Shown piece after piece: positions 1 through 8,266 of a stretch of DNA of 16,074 bases; position 1 is the first letter of the stretch, and each line of letters opens with the position of its first letter. A model generated the notes under the pieces. It was not told where the DNA came from and did not search any database. It was given only the letters and a program-made list of their open reading frames with translations. The DNA comes from an uncultured Collinsella sp. (GTDB taxonomy: Bacteria > Actinomycetota > Coriobacteriia > Coriobacteriales > Coriobacteriaceae). Both the position numbers and the translations under genes were made by a program. The stretch is from the NCBI GenBank assembly GCA_902490405.1, contig CABUDS010000038.1, positions 1 through 16,074 on the forward strand. Direction: 5' to 3'.

Positions 1-941
1 TCTGTAATCCTGACGTTACTCTGAACGGCGGAGTCCGACGTTTTAACGACAAACGACTTATTGAAATTCATGGAGAAGCAGGCGCCGTGGAAGGAGTCCG
101 TGCAAACAAACGACGCCTCACTAACAAGCTTCAAGAAAGCAGCCGGACCGATACCCCTCACGTTAATCATGCCGGGGAATTTCTTCGTGTTGTAATGAAT
201 GCAGACGACAGGAACGCCGAGCTCGCTGGCGATCTTCCTAGCTCGATCCACGAGTTTTTGCTCAGAGTTAAGCGTATAAAGCAGAACATAGGATTGAGGT
301 ATCGTATCCAAGCCGTCATCTGAGGCTAACGCCGACCAGTCATCGCCCGTAAGAAGCAGGGTCGGATCAGGCATAAATACAGATTCGAGCCCCATCTCGC
401 TAAGGACCTCCATAGAGCTCGGTTCCCTAACGGAAAGACCAGTGAACTTTGCCAGCCTGTCGGCCGCGCCTTCATCGCATGCCAAAATGGATTCCGCCGT
501 CGCATCTCCCAGACTGGCAGCATAAGACGCGACCTTTGTAACTTCAGCGATGCCTTCACCCAAGAAGACTGGGTCATGCCCATTAACCCGAGGATTGAAA
601 ACCTGATCGCTGCCAATGAGGACGCAGTCGAGGCTCTTGGCTCTATCAATAAGAGCTTGCTTATCCAGCTTTCCCGTAGGGCTTAGATTGCGCTTAGCAA
701 ATCGACTGAACGAATTAAGCCTCTGGCGCTCAAAACCCCTGCGAAGGAAATAGCGAACGGCATCCGAAGGATTGAACGAGAAGCACGTACCCAACTCTCG
801 ATCATCGAGTTCCTTATTGCTGTAATTGAGCACTTCGCAGTCGCAGCCCAACGACATCACGGTCCTGCGCAGAGCACATGCTTGTAGCGAAGCACCATAA
901 TTTACGGTATTCGAAAATGTGAGGATGCCTATGCGTTTCAA
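1..941 (-). CDS. Polysaccharide pyruvyl transferase family protein (partial, C-terminus off the window)
   Basis: An open frame of 313 codons runs from a TTG at 941 off the left edge of the window without a stop. Near the N-terminus the protein reads KRIGILTFSNTVNYGASLQA, the usual opening of the polysaccharide pyruvyl transferase family (PF04230). GSDQVFNP near residues 108-115 and SFHG near residue 283 are also family signatures. Members add pyruvate ketals, or act as related transferases, on cell-surface sugars. AGGCGG lies about 7 bases before the TTG, and no ATG fits better. It is 30 bp downstream of the acetyltransferase gene, so it is probably the same operon. The family is usually 350-400 residues, so some 40-90 residues lie outside. 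Its base composition is AT-rich like the neighbouring transferase genes. The acceptor sugar cannot be told from sequence. Confidence 0.85.
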   Translation of the reverse strand, partial: MKRIGILTFSNTVNYGASLQACALRRTVMSLGCDCEVLNYSNKELDDRELGTCFSFNPSDAVRYFLRRGFERQRLNSFSRFAKRNLSPTGKLDKQALIDRAKSLDCVLIGSDQVFNPRVNGHDPVFLGEGIAEVTKVASYAASLGDATAESILACDEGAADRLAKFTGLSVREPSSMEVLSEMGLESVFMPDPTLLLTGDDWSALASDDGLDTIPQSYVLLYTLNSEQKLVDRARKIASELGVPVVCIHYNTKKFPGMINVRGIGPAAFLKLVSEASFVCTDSFHGACFSMNFNKSFVVKTSDSAVQSNVRIT

Positions 942-971
942 TATCTTACCGCCTAACTATTCGCAAGCTCG

Positions 972-1502
972 TTAAACCAAATTGATGATGTAACCTTCAG
1001 TAGCGTTATCGGTTTCGATAATCTTGCACGGGTTGCCAATGACTATCGAATGATCGGGAATATCCTGGTTAACAAAGGTATTGGAGGCAATAAAGACATC
1101 GTTTCCAATGGTCACATTACCTGCAACCGTCGAGTTAATACCGAGATATACGCGGTCACCAATCGTAGGGACGCCCTTTCTATGGCCACGGTTTTCTTGG
1201 CCGATGGTGCATCCCTTATGGATGTTCACGTTACGGCCGAACTTCGCGCCGGCGTTTACAGTAATGCCGTAAGGGTGACCAATGTAGAAGCCTTCACCAA
1301 TTTGAGTTGATGGCGAAATCTCGAGTCCACACTTCCTGGAAAGATGTTTCCTCGGAAGCGTGAAGAGGAGTTTTCGCAAACCCCCTGCCTGACACATCCT
1401 TAGATAGAAAACATAGCGGTAGCCAAAATCACCTAATAACCGGCCGAGCTTTACGCCTTGCGTACCGAAATAGTGATAAGTATCTTTAGCGAATACGTCC
1501 AC
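972..1502 (-). CDS. Serine acetyltransferase-like hexapeptide-repeat O-acetyltransferase
   Basis: The 176-residue protein has left-handed beta-helix hexapeptide repeats from about residue 65 to 160 (STQIGEGFYIGHPYGITVN, IGDRVYLGINSTVAGNVTIG, IVIGNP), the LbH fold of CysE-type acetyltransferases. The short N-terminus and the polysaccharide operon suggest that it acetylates a sugar of the repeat unit with acetyl-CoA rather than serine; this is inference. I choose the GTG at 1502: it follows the stop of the upstream gene directly, GGAG lies roughly 11-12 bases before it, and DVFAKDTYHYFG matches the usual family N-terminus. A longer frame from a TTG at 1547 would overlap the upstream gene by 44 bp and adds residues unlike the family. 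Confidence 0.82.
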   Translation of the reverse strand: MDVFAKDTYHYFGTQGVKLGRLLGDFGYRYVFYLRMCQAGGLRKLLFTLPRKHLSRKCGLEISPSTQIGEGFYIGHPYGITVNAGAKFGRNVNIHKGCTIGQENRGHRKGVPTIGDRVYLGINSTVAGNVTIGNDVFIASNTFVNQDIPDHSIVIGNPCKIIETDNATEGYIINLV

Positions 1503-1503
1503 T

Positions 1504-2304
1504 CTAACTTCTCTCTCCTCTAGCAATCTTTTCGCGAACAACGCCAAAGATTCTCTTAGTTCCTACAACCAAGCCACCGTCACTAAGCTCCATGAGAATT
1601 CGACCCAAAATCTGCGAAAGCCTTCGCCCAATGAAAGGGGAACACTTACGCACAACCTTCCGCTTGATGCGATATTTGGGCTCAACCCAGCTTCCCGAAG
1701 AGCGATGGATGCTGTAGGTTTCACGCTTGATGTGATAACCGCCGAAACCGTAAACGGGGTTGAACGCTTTGGAGTCCAAGGCAAGCCAGCCACCGAAATG
1801 CTGCTCTTTATTCACGCGTTCAAAGCCGATTTTTTGAAGCTCAGCAGTGAATACCTCATTCACCGTGATCTTGTCGAGAAAATCAGGATCACAGGAGAAC
1901 TCCATCGACTCATATCGTTCCACGCATGCGCGAATTACAGGGTCATGAGGCTCAACAGCAACAATCAAGCCGGTGGTGGCAGTCAACGAGGATTCTTCGA
2001 TTGCAGTGAAAGGAATGCTTTCCATGAGAGGCGATATGTCTCGTATGAGCTCGCTGCCGATATCCATATAGATGCCGCCGTGCTCATACAAGACCTTAAA
2101 GCGAGCGTAGTCCGACACAAATGCCCAGAGGCCCGCCGCATACGCGCCCCTTGACCAAGAGCATGATGCGAAGTCGAAGTTATCCTCATTCCACTGCTTG
2201 ACCTCAAACCCAGGCGCAAACTTCTCCCACGAAGCCAAGGACCTCACAGCAGTCTCAGAGAGCGGATTGCCTCCGAACCAGCAGTAATGAATAGTCTTAT
2301 CCAT
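1504..2304 (-). CDS. Glycosyltransferase of the DXD sugar-binding (GT32-like) type
   Basis: The 266-residue protein begins MDKTIHYCWFGGNPL, the IPKxIHYCWFGG-type opening of capsular glycosyltransferases with the Gly_transf_sug domain (PF04488). The nucleotide-sugar site is the segment FVSDYARFKVLYEHGGIYMD near residues 82-101. The usual continuation is D-x-D; here it reads D-I-G-S-E, so the second aspartate is not in its usual place. The likely role is transfer of one sugar onto the lipid-linked unit at the cytoplasmic membrane face. The ATG at 2304 has AGGAG 8 bases upstream and matches the family start; the frame stays open to 2415 but those extra residues look non-coding. The gene follows the GT4 gene after 79 bp and the acetyltransferase starts right after its stop. 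Composition is AT-rich. Confidence 0.83.
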   Translation of the reverse strand: MDKTIHYCWFGGNPLSETAVRSLASWEKFAPGFEVKQWNEDNFDFASCSWSRGAYAAGLWAFVSDYARFKVLYEHGGIYMDIGSELIRDISPLMESIPFTAIEESSLTATTGLIVAVEPHDPVIRACVERYESMEFSCDPDFLDKITVNEVFTAELQKIGFERVNKEQHFGGWLALDSKAFNPVYGFGGYHIKRETYSIHRSSGSWVEPKYRIKRKVVRKCSPFIGRRLSQILGRILMELSDGGLVVGTKRIFGVVREKIARGERS

Positions 2305-2383
2305 CGTCACGCTCCTAAATGTGCAACTTGGAAATAAGAAACGGAGTCTGACGGGTCTCCAATATCGTCCAAGAAAGCGAGTC

Positions 2384-3439
2384 TCACCGGCAAATATCTT
2401 CGTAAACCATGCCAAGCCGGTTCATAAACGCCGTAAGGGAAAAGGCATCTTTTATGCGAGCTCGTCCCTGAATTCCAATCATTTCCTTGTAAGAGATATC
2501 GCTCATGAGATTCTCGAGCTTAGTGGCCAACGCATCAACATCATCAACTGGAAACATAATTCCGTCTACGCCGTCGGTAATGACTTGTGGAATACCCCCG
2601 ACAGGAGTCGCAATGGTAGCAAGTCCGTACGACATTGCCTCAAGCACGCTCATAGGCATGCCCTCATTCTTTGAAGGAAGGCAGAACATGCTACTGTTGC
2701 GAAAGGCTTCGTCTTTTTTTTCACCTTTAGCCCAGCCTATAAAGCTGCACCTGTCACCAATTCCAAGTTCATCCGCCAGTTGTTCATATGCTGGCACATC
2801 CCCGTCTCCGCCAAAGACAAAACGCGCATCGGGATGAGTCTTAAGAACGCGCTTAGCAGCGCGCAAAAGTAAATCCGGACTCTTGCGCGCATCAAGACGC
2901 CCCATGAACAAAACCGTATTGCACGAATAATCAATAGCGTTAACCTCAGGAACGTCAACGGCGTTATGCACCACCACGATACGATCCAAGGAACAGATGT
3001 GCCTTTTTAGAAGGAATTCCTTCCACTCCTCCGACAGAACGACCACCTTTGAGCAACATTCAAAGGAATGCGAGATATCGCGTCTCTCAGCCTCGCTACA
3101 TTCTTCGTCAAACCAAACACCGAACTCGCTACCATGCAGATGGAGAAGAACGGGTTTGTTTCGAAAGAAGGCCGCCCTCATGAAGATCTTTTTTCGGCGA
3201 TAGCTGCCACGAGACGCCATATGCACATGTACGAGATCGCACGCGTTGAGCCTACTGAGATATTTCATATAAGCCACAAGGGCAATGGAGAGCTTCTTGA
3301 ACTTCCCGCCCTCAGCAGTTGTCGAAATGAATTCTATTGAACCTTCGTTACGATTCGACCACTTCATAATGTTGTTTTCAACCGTGGAGATGCCACCCAT
3401 AGCATCAAGACTCGGGCCAATCATCAACACTTTAGGCAT
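2384..3439 (-). CDS. Glycosyltransferase family 4 (GT-B, retaining)
   Basis: The 351-residue protein has the GT-B two-domain layout. The N-terminal Rossmann domain begins MPKVLMIGPSLDAMGGISTV, with the glycine-rich acceptor loop (GGIST near residues 15-19). The C-terminal nucleotide-sugar domain has VLFMGRLDARKSPDLLLRA and the E-x7-E type motif NEGMPMSVLEA near residues 255-265. This is GT4 (PF00534/PF13439). It probably adds a sugar to the lipid-linked repeat; donor and acceptor are not readable from sequence. The ATG at 3439 has AGGTG 6 bases upstream; a GTG at 3448 is an alternative start. It overlaps the end of the TupA-like gene by 8 bp, so translation is probably coupled. An A8 run in the coding strand (complement of 2714-2721) is a minor slippage candidate. 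Confidence 0.88.
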   Translation of the reverse strand: MPKVLMIGPSLDAMGGISTVENNIMKWSNRNEGSIEFISTTAEGGKFKKLSIALVAYMKYLSRLNACDLVHVHMASRGSYRRKKIFMRAAFFRNKPVLLHLHGSEFGVWFDEECSEAERRDISHSFECCSKVVVLSEEWKEFLLKRHICSLDRIVVVHNAVDVPEVNAIDYSCNTVLFMGRLDARKSPDLLLRAAKRVLKTHPDARFVFGGDGDVPAYEQLADELGIGDRCSFIGWAKGEKKDEAFRNSSMFCLPSKNEGMPMSVLEAMSYGLATIATPVGGIPQVITDGVDGIMFPVDDVDALATKLENLMSDISYKEMIGIQGRARIKDAFSLTAFMNRLGMVYEDICR

Positions 3440-4385
3440 TATCAGCACCTAAAGATCTTTTAGAAGAAGGGCAAGACCAATCGCAGTACTTTTCTAAATG
3501 GGAAACAGTTGGCAAAACAAACAAATCGCCAAGCTCTCGGTCAAGTCTATCGGGTTGCTCCTCTAGAGCATAGAAGGGATCGTATCCGCCTCCGGTATAG
3601 AAAGTCATCTCGCCAAAGTAAGGTTTACCGCTAATGTTGTACCAGTCAACCCGCACGTGAGGGAAACCATCAGAGAGTTTCTCGGAAAGCTCAAGCATAA
3701 GTTCGTAGTTCTCGGGCTTTACAGTAGGCTCATGCTCAGATACCTCATGGTCGATATCGCCACGCTGCTCCCATTCAGTAGAAAAGTACTGCATTTCATG
3801 ATTAGTGAAACGATCGGCGTCCGTCTGAACAAGAGCTGCCTTACCGTCAAAACAATAGAATTTGTAATCAGTCGGAGTCGCTCTTCCAGGTTCATCAAGA
3901 AATGCTTCCGCCACAATGCGAGGCGTGATACCGAGATAAGCCCACTCCCTGCCCTGCCAATACCAGTTTCTATGCAAGGCAACATTCAGACGTTTCTTGG
4001 CCTCAACAAAATCAAAATTCGACTTATCCGTGCAAACAAATGTGCTCTGCGAGTCGTGAGTACATTTAAGCACAAACTTCTCCGGCAATTTATCGAGATC
4101 GATCTCTTCAGCTGCATTGAAAACACCGAAAAGTGGCACAAGATACTCGGACCCAATACGTTGTTCGACGAAAGAGCGCACGCCATATTTATCTGCGAGC
4201 TGAGTCAAAACTGGATTATGGTAGTTAAGCTTGTACCACTGCAGCTTCTCATTGAATGTCTTAGGACACTCGAAATCAGGCTTGTAATGAAGTTTGGCTT
4301 TGAAGTAGAGACGCATATATGCCTCATCAGGAATGAAGCGCAGGTTGTTTTTAAGAGAAAGAGTAAACCTCTTTTTTAGCTTCAC
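3432..4385 (-). CDS. TupA-like ATP-grasp protein of surface polysaccharide synthesis
   Basis: The 317-residue protein reads FECPKTFNEKLQWYKL and LADKYGVRSFVEQRIG near residues 38-80, then KFVLKCTHDSQST, TDYKFYCFDGK (about 167-177) and HVRVDWYNISGKPYFGEMTF (about 239-258). This is the pattern of the TupA-like ATP-grasp family (PF14305), named after the teichuronopeptide protein TupA. ATP-grasp enzymes join a carboxylate to an amine through an acyl phosphate. With wecB and wecC next door making a uronic acid donor, an amide link on the uronate carboxyl is an attractive inference. Start is GTG at 4385: GGAGG lies 6 bases before it, inside the end of wecB, and the wecB stop and this start share one base (TAGTG). 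This gene marks the switch from GC-rich to AT-richer DNA. Confidence 0.85.
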   Translation of the reverse strand: MKLKKRFTLSLKNNLRFIPDEAYMRLYFKAKLHYKPDFECPKTFNEKLQWYKLNYHNPVLTQLADKYGVRSFVEQRIGSEYLVPLFGVFNAAEEIDLDKLPEKFVLKCTHDSQSTFVCTDKSNFDFVEAKKRLNVALHRNWYWQGREWAYLGITPRIVAEAFLDEPGRATPTDYKFYCFDGKAALVQTDADRFTNHEMQYFSTEWEQRGDIDHEVSEHEPTVKPENYELMLELSEKLSDGFPHVRVDWYNISGKPYFGEMTFYTGGGYDPFYALEEQPDRLDRELGDLFVLPTVSHLEKYCDWSCPSSKRSLGADNA

Positions 4386-5482
4386 TATTTACCTCCAATA
4401 ACGTCCGCAATTCGCTCACTCGCATGTCCGTCACCGTAAGGATTCGACGCATGACTCATGACCTCGTACTCGGCCTGATCGCTGAGCAGGCGGCTGAACT
4501 CGCGGTAGATCACGTCCTCCTCGGTGCCGACGAGCTTCAGCGTGCCGGCCGCCACGCCCTCGGGGCGCTCCGTGGTGTCGCGCATGACGAGCACCGGCTT
4601 GCCCAGACTCGGGGCCTCCTCCTGGATACCGCCGGAATCGGTGAGGATGAGGTGGCTCGCGGCCATGAAGTTGTGGAAATCGAGCACCTCGAGCGGGTCG
4701 ATGATGTGCAGGCGGTCGAAGCCGTCGAGCTCCTCGTGTGCCGCCTTGCGGACGAGCGGGTTCATGTGGATGGGGTAGATCGCCTTTGTGTCCGGATGCT
4801 CCTCCATCACGCGGCGGATGGCGCGGAACATGCGGTGCATGGGCTCACCCAAGTTCTCGCGGCGATGCGCCGTGATGAGGATGAGGCGGGAGCCCTCAGC
4901 CCAATCGAGCTCGGGGTGGGAGTAGCCCTCGCGCACGGTAGTGCGCAGTGCGTCGATGCCGGTGTTGCCGGTGACCCAGATCCCGGACTCGAGCTTGCCC
5001 TCGCCGAGCAGGTTCTGCTTGCTCGCCTCCGTGGGTGCGAAGTAGTACTCGCTCACGATGTCGACCGCCTGGCGGTTGAACTCCTCCGGCCAGGGGCTGT
5101 AGATGTCGTGCGTGCGCAGGCCGGCCTCCACATGCCCCACGGGGATCTGCAGGTAGAAACACGCGAGCGCCGCGGCGAAGCTGGTCGTGGTGTCGCCGTG
5201 GACCAGGACCACGTCGGGCGTCTCGTCCTCGAGGACGGCCTTGAGCTTAAGCAGCACGTCGCACGTCACGTCGAACAGCGTCTGGCCCGGCTTCATGATC
5301 GCCAGGTCGTGGTCGGGAGTCACATCGAAGACGCGCAGAACCTGGTCCAGCATCTCGCGGTGCTGGCCGGTCACAGTCACGACGGTCTCGAACTCATCCG
5401 TACGCGCCTTGAGCTCGTTGGCGAGCGGGCACATCTTGATTGCCTCCGGGCGGGTGCCGAAGACGAGCATTACCTTCTTCAA
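4385..5482 (-). CDS. wecB: UDP-N-acetylglucosamine 2-epimerase (non-hydrolysing)
   Basis: This 365-residue enzyme interconverts UDP-GlcNAc and UDP-ManNAc in the cytoplasm. Family signatures are all present: FGTRPEAIK (residues 8-16), VTGQHREM (about 37-44), VHGDTTTSFAAALA, GHVEAGLRT, WPEEFNRQ, TAHRRENLGEP and the UDP-binding LTDSGGIQEEAPSLGKPVL with the ERPE that follows. Length is typical (about 360-380). The start is TTG at 5482 with AGGAG 8 bases upstream; an ATG four codons later has no good ribosome site. It lies 29 bp after wecC and supplies UDP-ManNAc to it. Composition is GC-rich like wecC and thrS and unlike the next gene in the operon. Confidence 0.95.
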   Translation of the reverse strand: MKKVMLVFGTRPEAIKMCPLANELKARTDEFETVVTVTGQHREMLDQVLRVFDVTPDHDLAIMKPGQTLFDVTCDVLLKLKAVLEDETPDVVLVHGDTTTSFAAALACFYLQIPVGHVEAGLRTHDIYSPWPEEFNRQAVDIVSEYYFAPTEASKQNLLGEGKLESGIWVTGNTGIDALRTTVREGYSHPELDWAEGSRLILITAHRRENLGEPMHRMFRAIRRVMEEHPDTKAIYPIHMNPLVRKAAHEELDGFDRLHIIDPLEVLDFHNFMAASHLILTDSGGIQEEAPSLGKPVLVMRDTTERPEGVAAGTLKLVGTEEDVIYREFSRLLSDQAEYEVMSHASNPYGDGHASERIADVIGGK

Positions 5483-5511
5483 AACGATTTCTCCTGAAGA
5501 GTCACATGGTC

Positions 5512-6729
5512 TTACAGCTTGTAGACGTTCTCTCCGTCGCCGCAGACGTTGCGCGGGTCGATAAGGACGCGCTCGCCGAAGATGCCGGGGTTGTCCGTGA
5601 CCTGGGAGTGGCCGACCATCACGATCACCATCTCCAGTCCGTCCAGGAACTCATCCATAGAGTGGACCTGGCCGGGAACCTCGTCGCGCTCGACCCACGG
5701 GTCGTAGACCTTGACGGAGCCGGCGCAGAGGTGCTCGGACATGGACTCGAGCATCTGCAGCGTCGGGGACTCGCGGACGTCGTCGACGTTCTCCTTGTAG
5801 GTGAGGCCGTAGATGCCGACCTTCGAGGCGTCCGTGATGCTGCGCTCGACCATGACCTCGTGGGCCCGGTGCATGACGTACTCGGGCATGGAGGCGTTTG
5901 TCTGCAGGGCGAGGCGGATGAAGTTGGCCGTCTCGGGGTAGTCGCCGACCAGGAACCACGGGTCGACCGGGATGCAGTGGCCGCCGACGCCCGGGCCGGG
6001 GTTGAGGATGTTCACGCGCGGGTGCTTGTTGGCGATGCGGATGACCTCGGCGACGTCCATGCCACCGATGCGGCAGATCTTGGCGAGCTCGTTGGAGAAG
6101 GCGATGTTCACCGCGCGGAAGGTGTTCTCGACGACCTTGGTCATCTCGGCGGTGCGGATGTCGGTGACGGAGATCTCGCCCTGGCAGAAGCTGGCGTAGA
6201 CCTTCGCCACGGCCTCGCCCACCTCGGGGTCGTCGGCGCCGATGGTGCGGTTGTTGTGCAGCAGCTCGTAGACCATGTTGCCCGGGATGATGCGCTCGGG
6301 GGCGTGGACGAGCCTGACGTCCTCGCGGCCGGCCTCTATGAGTAGCGGGCGAACGAAGCGGTCGATGGTGTTGGGCGAGACGGTGGACTCGACTACGAGC
6401 ACGGCGCCCTCGGGCGCGACCTCGAGGACGGTCTTGCAGGCCGCCACGACGTAGCAGGGGTCGATCTTCTTGTCTAGCTTGTCGTAGGGAGTGGGGACCG
6501 AGACGATGTAGGTGTCGCAGACCTGGTAGTCGGTGGAGAACTTGATTCCGGACTTCAGGGCGTCGGCGAACAGCTCGTCCAGGCCCTCCTCCTTGAAGGT
6601 AGTCTTGCCGGCGTTGAGCGTGGCGACGAGCTCCTCGTTGTAATCCGTGCCCACGACCTCCACGCCGTGGGATGCCATCATGAGGGCGGTGGGCAGGCCG
6701 ATGTAGCCGAGACCGATAACGTTAACCAT
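5512..6729 (-). CDS. wecC: UDP-N-acetyl-D-mannosaminuronate dehydrogenase
   Basis: This 405-residue NAD-dependent enzyme oxidises UDP-ManNAc to UDP-ManNAcA in two steps. The N-terminal NAD-binding fold has GLGYIGLP (residues 6-13), followed by VVESTVSPNT and the central helix ENTFRAVNIAFSNELAK. The catalytic cysteine lies in GPGVGGHCIPVDP (Cys about 252). The C-terminal UDP-binding domain has GLTYKENVDDVRESPT. Other UDP-sugar 6-dehydrogenases share this architecture, but the GGHCIPVDP form and adjacency to wecB favour the WecC role. The ATG at 6729 has AGGTG about 8 bases upstream, inside the end of the preceding gene, with 2 bp between that stop and this start. Confidence 0.94.
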   Translation of the reverse strand: MVNVIGLGYIGLPTALMMASHGVEVVGTDYNEELVATLNAGKTTFKEEGLDELFADALKSGIKFSTDYQVCDTYIVSVPTPYDKLDKKIDPCYVVAACKTVLEVAPEGAVLVVESTVSPNTIDRFVRPLLIEAGREDVRLVHAPERIIPGNMVYELLHNNRTIGADDPEVGEAVAKVYASFCQGEISVTDIRTAEMTKVVENTFRAVNIAFSNELAKICRIGGMDVAEVIRIANKHPRVNILNPGPGVGGHCIPVDPWFLVGDYPETANFIRLALQTNASMPEYVMHRAHEVMVERSITDASKVGIYGLTYKENVDDVRESPTLQMLESMSEHLCAGSVKVYDPWVERDEVPGQVHSMDEFLDGLEMVIVMVGHSQVTDNPGIFGERVLIDPRNVCGDGENVYKL

Positions 6730-6731
6730 TG

Positions 6732-7490
6732 CTATTCACCTTTCTTAGCGAACTTGTATTTATACGTGAGGGCGACGAATTTTAGGTTGCCGATGATGTA
6801 GCGTTTCCACAGCCTTCCGGGCTCCTGGATGAAGCGGTAGAACCACTCCAGGCCGTGCTTCTGCATCCACGTCGGAGCTCGGTCGGTTACGCCGGCAACA
6901 ACATCGAAGCTGCCGCCGACGCCCATGACGAAGGGGATTCCGATCTGGTCGATGTACTTGTGGACCCAGTACTCTTTCTTGGGAGAGGAGAAAGCGACGA
7001 ACATCATGTCGGCTCCCGAGGCGGCCATATCGGATACGATCTGGGGCTCGTCCGCCTCGGTGAAGTAGCCGTTGCGATACCCTGCGATCTGGATGCCCGG
7101 GTACCTGTCCTCGAAAATCGCTTTGACCTTGGTGACCACCTCTTCCTTCGCCCCGAAGAGGTAGATGCGGTAGCCCTTCTCGGACGCCAGCCCGACAAGC
7201 CTCTGGAACAGGTCGATGCCCGTGACGCGTTCCCCGAGAGGAACCCCCAGCTTTTTCGCCGCCCAGACGATCGAGGCGCCGTCGGCGTTGATCAGGGGGC
7301 ATTCGTTGACGATTGACGCGAGCTCGGGATCCGCCTCCATCAGGTTGACCTTGGAGGCGTTGATTACGACATGCTGGGTCGGTACGCCCCTCGCGATGAT
7401 CTTCTCGATTTCATCCACCGTCTCGTCAAGCGAGATGGCGTTTACATACGTGTTCAGAATTGGATAACGATTGCCGGCTGACACTAGCAC
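6732..7490 (-). CDS. WecG/TagA/CpsF family glycosyltransferase (GT26)
   Basis: The 252-residue protein has the family signatures in order: LINADGASIVWAAK (residues about 66-79, with the conserved Asp of NADG), ERVTGIDLFQ, the VAFSSPKKEYW segment that corresponds to the GxPKQE motif, GVGGSFDVVAG and RAPTWMQKHGLEWFYRFIQEP. Members add ManNAc (TagA) or ManNAcA (WecG) to GlcNAc-PP-undecaprenol at the membrane face. Together with wecB and wecC, this makes ManNAcA the likely second sugar. The basic, aromatic C-terminal tail (RLWKRYIIGNLKFVALTYKYK) is the family's membrane-contact region. The GTG at 7490 overlaps the transferase upstream by 7 bp; a second GTG at 7484, overlapping its stop as TAGTG, is equally possible and would shorten the protein by two residues. 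Confidence 0.92.
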   Translation of the reverse strand: MLVSAGNRYPILNTYVNAISLDETVDEIEKIIARGVPTQHVVINASKVNLMEADPELASIVNECPLINADGASIVWAAKKLGVPLGERVTGIDLFQRLVGLASEKGYRIYLFGAKEEVVTKVKAIFEDRYPGIQIAGYRNGYFTEADEPQIVSDMAASGADMMFVAFSSPKKEYWVHKYIDQIGIPFVMGVGGSFDVVAGVTDRAPTWMQKHGLEWFYRFIQEPGRLWKRYIIGNLKFVALTYKYKFAKKGE

Positions 7491-8236
7491 GCCCCGCTTC
7501 CCGTAATTACCTCGACGACAGTGAGTAGAACGATCTTGAGATCCGTGATGACGCCGCGCTTGGCTATGTACTCAAGGTCGCGCTGGACCATTCCGTCGAA
7601 ACCCGTTGAATTGCGGTCCGTCACCTGCCACCAGCCGGTTATCCCGGGCTTCACGGCCAGGCGCTGCAGGTCGTACTCGGTGTACTCCGCAACCTCATTA
7701 GGCAGCGGCGGGCGCGGACCCACGACGGACATCTGGCCCAGGAATACGTTAATGAACTGCGGGAACTCGTCGATGGAGTGCTTGCGGATGAACTTCCCGA
7801 TCTTGGTGACGCGGGGGTCCTCCCTCATCTTGAACATGGCGCCGGCGATCTCGTTTTGCTCCTTGAGCTCGGCGAGGCGCTCGTCGGCGTCCTTGTACAT
7901 GGAGCGGAACTTCCACATGCGGAAGGTTGACAGGCTGCCGTCGGGGCGGGTCTGACCAACGCGGATCTGGCTGTAGAAGGGGCTGCCCTCGCTCTCCATG
8001 CGGATGGCCGCGGCAAGCACCAGACTCGGCACGGCAATGACGGCCAGCACGCAGCCGCTGAACACGATGTCGAACGCGCGCTTGACGGCACGGTAGGCCA
8101 GGCGCGAGTTGTCCCAGTCCATGATGGATTGCACAGCCTTATATCGACCGGTGCATTCACGCTGGTCCATAGCCTGACCAATCAGCGCTGCCCCCGCGGG
8201 CGCATTGCTCTCTGTCACTTCTTTATTAGCAGCCAC
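7484..8236 (-). CDS. Initiating sugar-1-phosphate transferase (undecaprenyl-phosphate glycosylphosphotransferase)
   Basis: The 250-residue protein is the short form of the bacterial sugar transferase family (PF02397). One hydrophobic segment, about residues 55-78, is followed by KFRSM (109-113), SIDEFPQ (154-160), GPRPPLP (173-179) and KPGITGWWQV (196-205). It transfers a hexose or HexNAc phosphate to undecaprenyl phosphate, the first step of the lipid-linked repeat. It lacks the long multi-span N-terminal domain of WbaP/WcaJ. The annotated start is GTG at 8236, which has no good ribosome site: the nearest AGGA is 14 bases away and lies in a hairpin arm. An ATG at 8279 with a G12 run lies 43 bases upstream and misses this frame by one base, so the real start may be there in an ON state. 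The first 40 residues look unstructured. Confidence 0.9.
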   Translation of the reverse strand: MAANKEVTESNAPAGAALIGQAMDQRECTGRYKAVQSIMDWDNSRLAYRAVKRAFDIVFSGCVLAVIAVPSLVLAAAIRMESEGSPFYSQIRVGQTRPDGSLSTFRMWKFRSMYKDADERLAELKEQNEIAGAMFKMREDPRVTKIGKFIRKHSIDEFPQFINVFLGQMSVVGPRPPLPNEVAEYTEYDLQRLAVKPGITGWWQVTDRNSTGFDGMVQRDLEYIAKRGVITDLKIVLLTVVEVITGSGAC

Positions 8237-8248
8237 AATAAAACTTAC

Positions 8249-8266
8249 GTTCCTGTCCCCAGGAAC
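8249..8266 (-). promoter_or_regulatory. Seven-bp hairpin with GGGA tetraloop in the operon leader
   Basis: On the minus strand GTTCCTG and CAGGAAC form a perfect 7-bp stem closed by GGGA, a GNRA-type tetraloop. It lies 12 bases before the GTG of the sugar transferase and directly after the G tract. Its 3' arm contains the only SD-like AGGA of the leader. No T tract follows, so it is not an intrinsic terminator. LoaP-type proteins are known to recognise a leader RNA hairpin, and a loaP-like gene is immediately upstream; a link is inference. Confidence 0.55.

Noticed and set aside
942..955. GGCGGTA resembling the RfaH ops element ahead of the pyruvyl transferase
   Set aside because: Only the first seven bases match, it lies deep inside the operon, and it is better explained as the ribosome site of the TTG start.
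2714..2721. A8 tract in the GT4 gene as a second contingency site
   Set aside because: The run encodes an ordinary Glu-Lys-Lys stretch in an intact gene and is short; there is no sign of frame disruption.
4424..6345. Long plus-strand frames opposite wecB and wecC
   Set aside because: These are codon-bias shadows of the two dehydrogenase/epimerase genes, with no recognisable motif and no ribosome site.
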